Assembly (NCBI GenBank): GCA_044237765.1
Contig: JBIIEQ010000005.1
Span: forward strand, 10,467-74,466
DNA length: 64,000 bases
Reading direction: 5' to 3'
Source of the DNA: UBA6136 sp044237765
GTDB taxonomy: Bacteria > Pseudomonadota > Gammaproteobacteria > Methylococcales > Methylococcaceae
In this document: positions 24,837-33,160 of the stretch, piece after piece
Layout: every line of letters starts with the position of its first letter
Position numbering within the stretch: position 1 is the stretch's first letter
Program-made: the position numbers and the translations under genes
The notes under the pieces: generated by a model
Seen by the model: only the letters and a program-made list of their open reading frames with translations
What the model was told of the DNA's origin: nothing
Database searches by the model: none

Positions 24837-25632
24837 GGTCAGGCCTTCTCTCACGGTGCCCGCATTGCAGGAGATGAAGTCGCGGGGCGAAAAAATTGTC
24901 GCACTGACAGCCTACGACGCTTCGTTTGCTGCCGTTATGGAGGAAGCGGGAATCGACATGATACTTGTCGGGGACTCGCTGGGTATGGTGGTCCAGGGGC
25001 AGGAGACGACCTTGCCGGTCACGCTGGAGCAGATGATCTACCATGCGGTCGCCGTGCGCCGTGGAGCCGCTGCGCCTTTGCTGGTGGTGGATCTGCCTTT
25101 CATGACTTACGCGTCCATTCCTCAGGCGCAGGAGAGCGCGGCCCGACTCGTGCGGGAGGCGGGCGCTCAGATGGTCAAGCTGGAGGGAGGGCGGCACCGC
25201 GCGGAGATCGTGAGTGCGCTGGCGATGCAGGATATTCCTGTCTGCGCTCATCTTGGCCTTTTGCCCCAGTCCATACACCGGCTGGGCGGCTACAAGGTGC
25301 AGGGCCGCGATGACCGCAGTGCCCAGAGACTCCTCGAGGAGGCGATGCTGCTGGAGGATGCGGGCGCGTCGCTTCTGGTGCTGGAGTGCATGCCGGCAAC
25401 CCTCGCCAGTGAGATTACGCTGGCGCTCTCGATACCGACGATTGGTATTGGTGCGGGTGCGGGCTGCGATGGTCAGGTGCTGGTGTCCTACGACATGCTG
25501 GGGCTAACCTATCGCCTTCCCAGGTTCTGCCGGAATTTCCTCGCAGATGCGTCCGGAATACGAGAGGCTTTTGCCGCCTATGTGACTGAGGTTCGGGAGC
25601 AGCGTTTCCCGTCGCCCGAGCATAGCTACTAA
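24829..25632 (+). CDS. panB: 3-methyl-2-oxobutanoate hydroxymethyltransferase
   Basis: The 267-residue enzyme makes ketopantoate from 2-oxoisovalerate with 5,10-methylenetetrahydrofolate, first step of pantothenate synthesis. Motifs: ALTAYDASFAAVMEEAG, VGDSLGMVVQGQETT (metal-binding Asp), DLPFMTY, the KLEGG stretch and CAHLGLLPQSIHRLGGYKVQG. The start overlaps folK by eight bases. It is directly followed by panC, linked functionally and in the operon. Length is standard. Confidence 0.96.
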   Translation: MSEVRPSLTVPALQEMKSRGEKIVALTAYDASFAAVMEEAGIDMILVGDSLGMVVQGQETTLPVTLEQMIYHAVAVRRGAAAPLLVVDLPFMTYASIPQAQESAARLVREAGAQMVKLEGGRHRAEIVSALAMQDIPVCAHLGLLPQSIHRLGGYKVQGRDDRSAQRLLEEAMLLEDAGASLLVLECMPATLASEITLALSIPTIGIGAGAGCDGQVLVSYDMLGLTYRLPRFCRNFLADASGIREAFAAYVTEVREQRFPSPEHSY

Positions 25633-25651
25633 TTTATTTCTATCAGGCCTT

Positions 25652-26512
25652 ATGCAGACCTTGGGCTTGATTGTTGAACTGCGCGAGACGATCCGTGCTT
25701 GGCGAGCCGCGGGCGATCGCATCGCCTTTGTCCCCACCATGGGCAATCTGCATGACGGTCATCTGCGCCTGGTCGACGAGGCGCGGCGTGAGTCCGATCG
25801 CGTGGTGGTGAGTGTTTTCGTGAATCCCTCCCAGTTCGGTCCATCCGAGGATTTCGGCGCTTACCCTAGAACCCCTGCCCAGGATGCCGGCAAGCTCAGC
25901 TCGCTGGGCGTCGATCTTCTCTATATCCCGAAAGTCGCCGAAATCTATCCGGAAGATCCGGCTAACATGACTTTTGTCGAGGTGCCGGGTCTCTCCGAGG
26001 ATCTGTGTGGAAGATTCCGGCCGGGTCATTTCAGAGGCGTGGCTACCGTTGTTCTGAAGCTGTTCAATCAGGTTCAGCCGGATTTGGCTGTGTTCGGTGA
26101 GAAAGACTTTCAACAGTTGACGATGATTCGGCGGATGGTGTGGGATATGAATCTCCCCATGGAGATTCTGGGCGTGCCCACCGTGCGTGAACCCACAGGC
26201 TTGGCGATGAGCTCGCGTAATGCCTATCTGGCGGAAGAAGATCGAGTCAGAGCCGGTCTGCTTTACGCCGGGCTTTGCCAGGCGGTGGAAACGTTACATC
26301 GGGGGTGTCGGGATTTTTCGGGGATTGAGGCGCAGCAAACATCGCTTCTGACCGAAGCTGGTTTCAGTGTCGACTATTTCGCGATTCGGCGTCAGGAGGA
26401 CTTGCTTGCGCCTCGCCTTGAAGATGAGCGACTGGTGGTGCTTGTTGCGGCGAGACTGGGCCGCACGCGGCTGATCGACAATCTCAAGGTTTGTCTGGAT
26501 CACCCTTCCTGA
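25652..26512 (+). CDS. panC: Pantothenate synthetase
   Basis: At 286 residues it joins pantoate and beta-alanine using ATP. The HIGH-like motif PTMGNLHDGHL, the VSVFVNPSQFGPSEDF block, the KMSKS-like MSSRNAYL and the FGEKDFQQL motif are all present. It lies 19 bp behind panB. Its last 29 bases overlap the convergent LysR-type gene tail to tail, so the two transcripts are antisense at their ends. Confidence 0.96.
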   Translation: MQTLGLIVELRETIRAWRAAGDRIAFVPTMGNLHDGHLRLVDEARRESDRVVVSVFVNPSQFGPSEDFGAYPRTPAQDAGKLSSLGVDLLYIPKVAEIYPEDPANMTFVEVPGLSEDLCGRFRPGHFRGVATVVLKLFNQVQPDLAVFGEKDFQQLTMIRRMVWDMNLPMEILGVPTVREPTGLAMSSRNAYLAEEDRVRAGLLYAGLCQAVETLHRGCRDFSGIEAQQTSLLTEAGFSVDYFAIRRQEDLLAPRLEDERLVVLVAARLGRTRLIDNLKVCLDHPS

Positions 26513-27452
26513 GGTCGGCAAGTTGATGGCCGATAGCGGCTTCGATGATATCGTTCCGGACAAATCGATGAGCCTCTTGCCGCACGAAGTCGGCAAACTG
26601 GGTGGCAATGGCTGACAGCCGCTTGCCCGCACGATGCACCATGAACCACTGGCGCATGATGGGGAACGACTCCACATCCAGTACCACCAGCCTCCCACCT
26701 TCGAGTTCACGTTCGAGGGTGTGTATCGATACGATGCCCAGTCCTAGTCCTTCCTCTACCCCTTGTTTGATGGCTCCGTTGGTATTCATTTCCATGCTGA
26801 CGGTCAGGTGGACACCGCGTTCGGCCAGAAAGCGTTCAACGGAGTTGCGGGTACCGGAGCCAATTTCCCGCATGATGAAGGTTTCATTTGATAGCTCCTT
26901 GAGCGCGATGCTTTTTTTTCCGGACAGGGGATGTCCCGCCGGCGCGATGATGACCAAGGGATTTTTCAGGAAGGATTCTGCTTCAAGATCTTGGGTATCC
27001 GGTGGTTGCCCCATCAGCAGCAGGTCGGCTTCGTTATCCTCAAGATTTTGCAACAGCCCCTTGCGATTGGTGACCTTGAAGCTCACACGGACCTTGGGGT
27101 GTCGTCGGCAGAATTCGCCTAGCAAGCGAATGGCGAAGTAGTGGACGGTATTGGCCACCGAGACATTCAGGCGACCGGTTTCAGTCCCCTTCAGTTCCTC
27201 GATGAGTTGCTCCGCCTCGTCAAGTTGCTGGGCGATGTTTCGACTCAACTGATAAAGCTCCGAGCCGGCCTGAGTCAGATAAATCTTTTTGCCCAGTCGT
27301 TCGAATAGCGGCAGGCCGACGGCCTCCTCGAACTGCTTGATCTGCATCGACACGGCGGGTTGGGTGAGGAAAAGTTCCTCGGCGGCCCGGGTGAAGCTGA
27401 GTCTTTTCGCGACCCGCTCGAATACCTTGAGTTGCCTTAGGGTGATGTTCAT
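26484..27452 (-). CDS. LysR-type regulator, CbbR-like
   Basis: A 322-residue LysR protein. The N-terminal helix-turn-helix reads LRQLKVFERVAKRLSFTRAAEELFLTQPAVSMQIKQFE (residues 5-42), a pattern close to CbbR, the regulator of Calvin-cycle operons. The remainder is the co-inducer domain (about 90-300) with the usual RLNVSVANTVHYFAIRLL and GMGQPPDT-like stretches. It is divergent from transketolase, which it probably controls, since LysR regulators act on their divergent neighbour. The CbbR call rests on sequence resemblance and context. I found no clear TNA-N7-TNA operator in the shared 254-bp region. Confidence 0.85.
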   Translation of the reverse strand: MNITLRQLKVFERVAKRLSFTRAAEELFLTQPAVSMQIKQFEEAVGLPLFERLGKKIYLTQAGSELYQLSRNIAQQLDEAEQLIEELKGTETGRLNVSVANTVHYFAIRLLGEFCRRHPKVRVSFKVTNRKGLLQNLEDNEADLLLMGQPPDTQDLEAESFLKNPLVIIAPAGHPLSGKKSIALKELSNETFIMREIGSGTRNSVERFLAERGVHLTVSMEMNTNGAIKQGVEEGLGLGIVSIHTLERELEGGRLVVLDVESFPIMRQWFMVHRAGKRLSAIATQFADFVRQEAHRFVRNDIIEAAIGHQLADLRKGDPDKP

Positions 27453-27706
27453 GGGGGAGGCTCCCGTAAAATCATCAGTGATTATTTATCTTATCGGTAA
27501 AAAAGTCTGACTTCTTCTTATACGAGACAGGCTTTAGAGTGTCCACCCCTAAAGAACGGGACACTGTGTTTCCGTGCGGAATGATTTCCATCAGAGGCGC
27601 TCGATTAGGGTCGGGCGTTGCCCTTTGCGGTAGACCGTGACAAACCCGGTGTCTCTGATGGATAATTCTGCGTTCCATATTTATCAACAATCTTAAGGAG
27701 AACATC

Positions 27707-29719
27707 ATGCCCTCGCGCCGAGAACTTGCAAACGCCATCCGCGCATTGAGCATGGACGCCGTACAGAAAGCGAATTCCGGACATCCCGGAGCGCCGATGG
27801 GAATGGCCGACATTGCCGAGGTTCTGTGGAATGACTACCTGCGCCACAACCCGGTCAATCCCAAATGGCCCGATCGCGATCGTTTTGTCCTGTCCAATGG
27901 GCATGGTTCGATGCTGATCTATTCCCTGTTGCATCTGACAGGTTATGAACTTCCGATTGAAGAACTGAAAAAATTCCGTCAGCTACACTCCAAGACGCCG
28001 GGTCACCCGGAATACGGCTATGCACCAGGTGTGGAGACGACGACCGGTCCTCTGGGACAGGGTATTACCAATGCGGTAGGCATGGCTTTGGCTGAGCGTA
28101 CGTTGGGCGGCCAGTTCAATAAGCCGGGCCACAAGATCGTCGACCATTACACCTATGCCTTCCTGGGCGACGGCTGCTTGATGGAAGGCATCTCGCACGA
28201 AGCTTGCTCGCTTGCAGGCTCCATGAAACTGGGCAAGCTGATCGCCTTCTACGACGACAACAACATTTCCATCGACGGCGAAGTGCGGGGTCATGGCGAT
28301 GTGGTGGGCTGGTTCCATGACAACACGCCGAAGCGCTTCGAAGCCTACGGCTGGCACGTCATTCCCCAGGTCGACGGCCATGATCCGGAAGCCATCAAGA
28401 AGGCGATTGAAGAGGCGCGCAAGGTCACGGACAAGCCCTCCATCATCTGCTGCCAGACCATCATCGGGTTCGGCTCGCCGAACAAGCAGGGCAAGGAAGA
28501 GTGTCACGGCGCCGCGTTGGGTAACGACGAAGTGGCGCTGACCCGCGAGAATCTGGGCTGGAATCATGCGCCCTTCGAAATTCCGGCCGAAGTCTACGAA
28601 GGTTGGGACGCCAAGGAAATCGGCGCCAAGGTCGAAGGCGACTGGAACGACCGTTTCGAGAACTATCGCAGTGAATTTCCGGAACTGGCCGCCGAATTCG
28701 AACGCCGCATGTCGGGTGAACTGCCCCGTGACTGGGCCGAGAAATCCGCCGCGTTCGTAGCCAAGGTCAATGAGAAGGGTGAAACCATTGCCAGCCGCAA
28801 GGCTTCGCAGAACACCCTGAACGGTTACGGTCCCGTGTTGCCGGAATTGCTGGGCGGTTCCGCCGACCTCGCCGGTTCCAACCTGACCCTGTGGTCCGGT
28901 TGCCGCGATGTCTGCGCTCCGGGTCACAATGGCAACTACGTCTACTACGGCGTCCGTGAATTCGGCATGTCCGCGATCATGAATGGCGTTGCCGTTCATG
29001 GCGGCTTCATTCCCTACGGCGCCACCTTCCTGATGTTCTCCGAGTACGCCCGCAATGCGCTGCGCATGGCGGCTCTCATGAAGATCCCCAGCATCTTCGT
29101 CTACACCCATGACTCCATCGGTCTGGGCGAGGACGGCCCGACACACCAGCCGGTCGAGCAGACCGCCACCCTGCGCATGATTCCCAACATGCAGGTCTGG
29201 CGTCCGTCCGACGCGGTGGAATCCGCCGTGGCCTGGAAGGCAGCGATCGAGCGCAAGGATGGTCCCAGTACCTTGATCTTCTCCCGTCAGAACCTGATGC
29301 ATGTCAGCCGCACGGCGGAGCAGATCGCTGCCATCGAAAAGGGCGGCTATGTCCTGCGCGACTGTGCCGGTACGCCGGACGCCATCCTCATTGCCACCGG
29401 TTCCGAGGTCGAACTGGCGGTCAAGGCTCAGGAAGCCCTGGCTGAAAAGGGCAAGAACGTCCGCGTGGTGTCCGTGCCGTCCACGAACGTGTTCGAAGCC
29501 CAGAGCCAGACTTACAAGGATTCCGTCCTGCCGCCTTCCGTCACCCGTCGTGTTGCGGTCGAGGCGGGGGTCACCGACGGCTGGTACAAGTATGTCGGCT
29601 TTGGTGGCAAGATCGTTGGTCTGGATCGCTTCGGCGAGTCTGCTCCGGCTGGCGAACTCTTCAAGGAGTTCGGCTTCACCGTCGAGAATGTCGTCAAGGC
29701 AGTCGAAGGGCTGTTCTGA
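27707..29719 (+). CDS. tkt: Transketolase
   Basis: The 670-residue thiamine-diphosphate enzyme shuffles two-carbon units between sugar phosphates. It works in the pentose phosphate, Calvin and RuMP cycles. TPP motif GDGCLMEGISHEA with the metal ligand Asp, GHPGAPMGMADIAEVLW at the start, the substrate loop EDGPTHQPVEQTATLRMIPNM and KYVGFGGKIVGLDRFGESAPA at the end are diagnostic. A strong AAGGAG precedes the ATG. It lies next to a CbbR-like regulator and the aldolase gene, so it probably acts in one-carbon or CO2 assimilation. A 10-bp hairpin separates it from fba. Confidence 0.97.
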   Translation: MPSRRELANAIRALSMDAVQKANSGHPGAPMGMADIAEVLWNDYLRHNPVNPKWPDRDRFVLSNGHGSMLIYSLLHLTGYELPIEELKKFRQLHSKTPGHPEYGYAPGVETTTGPLGQGITNAVGMALAERTLGGQFNKPGHKIVDHYTYAFLGDGCLMEGISHEACSLAGSMKLGKLIAFYDDNNISIDGEVRGHGDVVGWFHDNTPKRFEAYGWHVIPQVDGHDPEAIKKAIEEARKVTDKPSIICCQTIIGFGSPNKQGKEECHGAALGNDEVALTRENLGWNHAPFEIPAEVYEGWDAKEIGAKVEGDWNDRFENYRSEFPELAAEFERRMSGELPRDWAEKSAAFVAKVNEKGETIASRKASQNTLNGYGPVLPELLGGSADLAGSNLTLWSGCRDVCAPGHNGNYVYYGVREFGMSAIMNGVAVHGGFIPYGATFLMFSEYARNALRMAALMKIPSIFVYTHDSIGLGEDGPTHQPVEQTATLRMIPNMQVWRPSDAVESAVAWKAAIERKDGPSTLIFSRQNLMHVSRTAEQIAAIEKGGYVLRDCAGTPDAILIATGSEVELAVKAQEALAEKGKNVRVVSVPSTNVFEAQSQTYKDSVLPPSVTRRVAVEAGVTDGWYKYVGFGGKIVGLDRFGESAPAGELFKEFGFTVENVVKAVEGLF

Positions 29720-29728
29720 TAATCCGTG

Positions 29729-29760
29729 TTCCCGGGCGGTTCGCCCGAATCGCCCGGGAA
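29729..29760 (+). promoter_or_regulatory. Hairpin between tkt and fba
   Basis: TTCCCGGGCG (29729-29738) and CGCCCGGGAA (29751-29760) form a perfect 10-bp stem with a 12-base loop, 10 bp after the tkt stop. No T run follows. It may protect or process the tkt-fba transcript or attenuate it. Confidence 0.6.
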
Positions 29761-29787
29761 TTGTGAAACGTAACGAGAGGAACCCAC

Positions 29788-30822
29788 ATGGCGCTCATTT
29801 CACTTCGTCAGTTGCTGGATCACGCAGCCGAACACAATTACGGCGTACCGTCCTTCAACGTCAACAACCTCGAGCAGCTTCATGCAATCATGGAAGCCGC
29901 CAAGGAAACCGACAGCCCCGCGCTGATCCAGATCTCCGCCGGCGCCCGCAAATACGCGGGTGAGCCTTTCCTGCGTCATCTGGTTTTTGCCGCTCTGGAA
30001 TCCTATCCGGAGATTCCGATCTGTGTGCACCAGGATCATGGCGCCTCGCCGGCCGTTTGCTTCCGTTCGATCCAGAGCGGCTTCAGCTCGGTCATGATGG
30101 ACGGCTCGCTGCAGGAAGACGCCAAGACCCCGGCCTCCTATGAGTACAACGTCGAGGTCACCGCCAAGGTGGCCGAACTGGCACATGCCTGCGGCGTTTC
30201 CGTCGAAGGCGAACTGGGCTGCCTGGGCTCCCTGGAACACGGCGGCAGCAACTTGGATCATTCCATGCTGCTGACCGATCCCGAGGAAGCTGCTGACTTC
30301 GTCAAGAAGACCAAGGTCGACGCGCTGGCCATCGCCATCGGTACCTCCCACGGCGCCTACAAGTTCACCCGTCCGCCGACCGGGGACATCCTGGCCATTG
30401 ATCGCGTCAAGGCCATCCATGCCCGCATCCCCAATACCCATCTGGTGATGCATGGTTCTTCTTCCGTCCCGCAGGACTGGCTGAAGATCATCAACGAGTA
30501 CGGCGGTGACATGGGCGAGACCTATGGCGTTCCCGTCGAGGAAATTGTCGAAGGCATCAAGCACGGCGTGCGCAAGGTCAACATCGACACCGACCTGCGC
30601 ATGGCTTCGACCGGTGCGATGCGTAAATTCTTTGCTGAAAATAAAAAGGAATTTGATCCACGCAAGTTCCTTGCTGCTGCGACTCAAGGAATGAAGCAGA
30701 TCTGTAAGGACCGTTACGAAGCATTCGGTACGGCGGGCAACGCGGCAAAAATCAAGCCGCTGAGCCTGGCTCAAATGACTGATCTGTACTCGGCCGGAAA
30801 GCTGGATCCGATCATAAAATAA
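29788..30822 (+). CDS. fba: Class II fructose-bisphosphate aldolase, CbbA-type
   Basis: The 344-residue zinc enzyme joins dihydroxyacetone phosphate with glyceraldehyde 3-phosphate or erythrose 4-phosphate. Zinc ligands and catalytic residues: VHQDHGASPAV, VEGELGCLGSLEHGG, GTSHGAYKF and VMHGSSSVPQDWL. Start MALISLRQLLDHAAEHNYGVPSFNVNN matches the Calvin-cycle subtype of class II enzymes. It follows tkt by 68 bp, so both serve the same assimilatory pathway under the CbbR-like control. Clear terminator follows at 30850. Confidence 0.96.
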   Translation: MALISLRQLLDHAAEHNYGVPSFNVNNLEQLHAIMEAAKETDSPALIQISAGARKYAGEPFLRHLVFAALESYPEIPICVHQDHGASPAVCFRSIQSGFSSVMMDGSLQEDAKTPASYEYNVEVTAKVAELAHACGVSVEGELGCLGSLEHGGSNLDHSMLLTDPEEAADFVKKTKVDALAIAIGTSHGAYKFTRPPTGDILAIDRVKAIHARIPNTHLVMHGSSSVPQDWLKIINEYGGDMGETYGVPVEEIVEGIKHGVRKVNIDTDLRMASTGAMRKFFAENKKEFDPRKFLAAATQGMKQICKDRYEAFGTAGNAAKIKPLSLAQMTDLYSAGKLDPIIK

Positions 30823-30849
30823 CCCAGTTTAGGTTAGTTTCGTGAACAG

Positions 30850-30887
30850 AGCGGGCTAGGCATTTAGGTGCCTAGCCCGCTTTTTTT
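30850..30887 (+). terminator. Perfect terminator behind fba
   Basis: AGCGGGCTAGGCA (30850-30862) pairs with TGCCTAGCCCGCT (30869-30881) in a 13-bp stem with a six-base loop and a seven-T run. It ends the tkt-fba transcript. Confidence 0.95.
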
Positions 30888-31009
30888 GTGCATTGATTCA
30901 GGGAGTGAACCTGTCTTGGCGGTTGGCCGCGTGGGCCGGCTGGAGCCTTGTGTTTTCGTGTTGATCGCTTTGAAGCGGCCTTTGAATAATTGAGAAAGTG
31001 ACGGACATA

Positions 31010-31047
31010 AAAAACCCGACTCCAATTTTTTAGAGCCGGGTTTTTTT
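31010..31047. terminator. Bidirectional terminator behind phi and fba
   Basis: AAAAACCCGACTCC and AGAGCCGGGTTTTTTT form an imperfect stem (one A/C mismatch-like position), with T-runs on both sides. It lies 21 bp after the phi stop (minus strand) and would stop hps-phi transcription; reading from the left it backs up the fba terminator. Confidence 0.75.
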
Positions 31048-31068
31048 GATTGGATAACTATTCGTAGC

Positions 31069-31605
31069 TTATTCGAGGTTTGCGTGTCGTGCCCGCATTT
31101 CTTCTTCCGCGATACCTTTCTCATGAATAATGTGAGAAATGGTAGCTTCCAGGAAAATGAGGGTGGACAGCTCGAAGACTGTCCCCATGGGCATTCCCAC
31201 CACCTTGCCATACATGTCTGGATTTCCGATCGGAATCACTGAGTTAGACATGTCAGCCAAGGTAGAGCTCATTCTGGAGGAAATTAGTACGATTTCAGCA
31301 CCCAGCTCCTTGGCCCGTTTGGCGAAGGCGATCATCGTTTCTGTCTCACCAGAGCCGGAGATGACTATAAGAAGGTCTCCCTTCTTGAGGCTCGGTGTGA
31401 CAATTTCGCCTACGACAAAAACATCGTAACCACCATGCATAAGCCGCATTGCAAAGAATCTTGCGACAAGGGCAGAGCGACCGGCGCCCGCAATAAATAT
31501 GCGGGACGCCTTGTCAACCATGGTAGTCAACTGTTTATCATAGCTTGGATCAGTCGCATCAAGGATGCCAGTGATTTTGTCTATGATGAGTCGACGATGG
31601 GCCAT
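31069..31605 (-). CDS. hxlB: 6-phospho-3-hexuloisomerase
   Basis: The 178-residue SIS-domain isomerase converts 3-hexulose 6-phosphate to fructose 6-phosphate, second enzyme of the RuMP pathway. Motifs: IFIAGAGRSALVARFFAMRLMHGGYDVFVVGEI, LLIVISGSGETETMIAFAKRAKELGAEIVLISS, and the C-terminal helix with catalytic residues VFELSTLIFLEATISHI. It is one base behind hps, so the two are co-translated, as in most methylotrophs. Confidence 0.95.
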   Translation of the reverse strand: MAHRRLIIDKITGILDATDPSYDKQLTTMVDKASRIFIAGAGRSALVARFFAMRLMHGGYDVFVVGEIVTPSLKKGDLLIVISGSGETETMIAFAKRAKELGAEIVLISSRMSSTLADMSNSVIPIGNPDMYGKVVGMPMGTVFELSTLIFLEATISHIIHEKGIAEEEMRARHANLE

Positions 31606-31606
31606 G

Positions 31607-32248
31607 TTATGCAGCCTCGATCAGTTCGCGGATTTCGCGTGCTGAGTCTGCGGGTGAAGGAGCACCGTAGATGGCTGCTCCGACCACAACGATGCCGGCT
31701 CCCGAGCGGGCAACCTGCTGTGCGGTGGATTGCTTGATACCACCCGCAACCGAGATGCGGACCGGAAGGCCAAGCTTGGCTACGAGTTGCAGGTCGGCAA
31801 ACGGGGTCTGGCCGGCGGCTTGAGCGTCAAGGCCGGTGTGGACGCCAATGATCTGCGCGCCGGCCTGTGCTGCAGCACGCGCACAAGCGGCCTTGTCAGG
31901 AACGTTGATCAGGTCAACCTGAACTTCTGCGTTGTACTTGTTGGCTGCCTTAATGACGCCTGCAATGGTTGGGAGGCCGGAGACGCCCAGCACGGTCACG
32001 ATGTCGGCACCGGCTTCGAAGAAGGGGGATGCTTCGTATTCGCCTGCATCCATGGTCTTCAGGTCAACCAGCAACAGTTTGTTCGGGAACTTTTTCTTCA
32101 GCTCACGTACCAGCGGAAGACCATTGGCCTTGATGTTCGGAGTGCCGATTTCAAGAATGTCGACGTAAGGTGCCGCCAAGGTAGCGAGCTTGAAGGTGGT
32201 GGCGTTGTCTAAGGAGTCCAGAGCCAACTGAATTAATGGTCTTGCCAT
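31607..32248 (-). CDS. hxlA: 3-hexulose-6-phosphate synthase
   Basis: At 213 residues this TIM-barrel enzyme condenses formaldehyde with ribulose 5-phosphate. Signatures: PLIQLALDSLDNATTF, DILEIGTPNIKANGLPLV, LLVDLKTMDAGEYEASPFFEAGAD (catalytic Asp-x-Lys-x-x-Asp) and VAGGIKQSTAQQVARSGAGIVVVGAAIYGAPSPAD. It starts the hps-phi operon. A GGAGAG ribosome site precedes the ATG, and a strong promoter lies upstream. Its presence is the best hint for formaldehyde assimilation, or detoxification, in this organism. Confidence 0.96.
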   Translation of the reverse strand: MARPLIQLALDSLDNATTFKLATLAAPYVDILEIGTPNIKANGLPLVRELKKKFPNKLLLVDLKTMDAGEYEASPFFEAGADIVTVLGVSGLPTIAGVIKAANKYNAEVQVDLINVPDKAACARAAAQAGAQIIGVHTGLDAQAAGQTPFADLQLVAKLGLPVRISVAGGIKQSTAQQVARSGAGIVVVGAAIYGAPSPADSAREIRELIEAA

Positions 32249-32294
32249 GTTATCTCTCCGATTGTTTTATGGTTAATTGATAGCTCGCGTGCGA

Positions 32295-32311
32295 TGCATT
32301 TCCGAAATGCA
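32295..32311. promoter_or_regulatory. Palindrome over the hps-phi transcription start: candidate operator
   Basis: TGCATTTC-C-GAAATGCA is a 17-bp palindrome with two perfect 8-bp arms. It lies at about +4 to +20 of the predicted hps transcript, the right place for a repressor binding site. The protein that would bind it is not known. A hairpin in the mRNA leader is the other reading. Confidence 0.5.
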
Positions 32312-32321
32312 CTGTTCCCGA

Positions 32322-32350
32322 ATTTAAGGCACAAGGCCGAAAGATGTCAA
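32322..32350 (-). promoter_or_regulatory. Strong sigma-70 promoter of hps-phi
   Basis: Read on the minus strand: TTGACA (32350-32345), 17-bp spacer, TTAAAT (32327-32322). The -35 is perfect and the spacing optimal; the -10 matches four of six. The start codon of hps lies 74 bp downstream. Confidence 0.75.
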
Positions 32351-32476
32351 CACACGTTTTTGTCGATTCATAAGGAACGAGTCACACCTACGCCACCTTA
32401 ATGGCAGCGAGGATGATGCGAACCCGTGACTGATGAAGTTTGCTCTAAGCTGACGGATATGCCGTAACAGCTAAAT

Positions 32477-33160
32477 TCAGGCTGCAAGTCCCTGGCTTTT
32501 CAGGTACTTGGCTACGCCAGTTTCGCCCGCCGGTTTGGCAGCTTCAGGCAAATTGGCTACATACTTTTCTACACCCGTCGGCTGCTTGCTGCTGGAGCCA
32601 GAACTGCTCTCAGTGGCTGCCAGGGACACGACATACTTGGCTACGCCAGTTTGTGGTTTTGCCGGCGCGGACTCAGCCATTGATGCAACATAGCGGGCTA
32701 CACCAGTTGCATTGCTGTCGATGGAAGTCGACTGGTTGCTCACGTATCTTTCCACGCCGGTAGTTCCGGTCTTGGCAGCGGGAGCACTCGCCACATAAGA
32801 AGACGCGTCAACGGGAGCGTTTTTACCCTTCCGTAGAAACCAGAACGCCGCTGCGGCAGCTACGGCAGCACCCAAGATCATCGGCAGGTTCGAATCTTCT
32901 TCGGTCTTTTTAGCTGAGGCGACCGAGGTAGGCGTGGCTTCAGTCTTTGATTCGGATTTGCTGACAGTGGCAGCAGCTGGTTTGGTGTCTGATGCTGCTT
33001 GAGTCTTGCCAGCTTCGGCATGCTTGGAAATCAACTCGGCATCCTGCTTGATGATTTCAGGCTGGAAGTCGGCTGCTGGATACTGTGTCTCAGCGCCAAC
33101 CAACGGACTGGCGACCAACAAGGCTACGAGGACACTTTTCGTCAGATTATGGACTTTCAC
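32477..33160 (-). CDS. Secreted or membrane-anchored protein with five TGVxxYV repeats
   Basis: I do not recognise this 227-residue protein. It has a signal-peptide-like start (residues 1-23), a low-complexity Ala/Ser/Lys/Thr linker (45-90), a single membrane segment (92-109), then five repeats TGV-[EA]-[RK]-Y-[VL] at about residues 134, 152, 171, 195 and 214, spaced by 18-24 variable residues. The repeats end the protein. The start codon is a GTG with AGGGGAAAG before it. The repeat may be a docking motif for a partner. Orientation of the tail depends on whether the first segment is cleaved. Gap to hps is 228 bp. Confidence 0.6.
   Translation of the reverse strand: MKVHNLTKSVLVALLVASPLVGAETQYPAADFQPEIIKQDAELISKHAEAGKTQAASDTKPAAATVSKSESKTEATPTSVASAKKTEEDSNLPMILGAAVAAAAAFWFLRKGKNAPVDASSYVASAPAAKTGTTGVERYVSNQSTSIDSNATGVARYVASMAESAPAKPQTGVAKYVVSLAATESSSGSSSKQPTGVEKYVANLPEAAKPAGETGVAKYLKSQGLAA

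Noticed and set aside
27453..27706. CbbR operator (TNA-N7-TNA) in the cbbR-tkt spacer
   Set aside because: The AT-rich part near 27480-27505 looked promising, but no pair of half-sites with the right spacing could be found.
27983..29302. Minus-strand open frame of 439 codons opposite tkt
   Set aside because: It lies fully inside a gene with unmistakable transketolase motifs, has no ribosome site and no recognisable domain. It arises from the codon bias of tkt.
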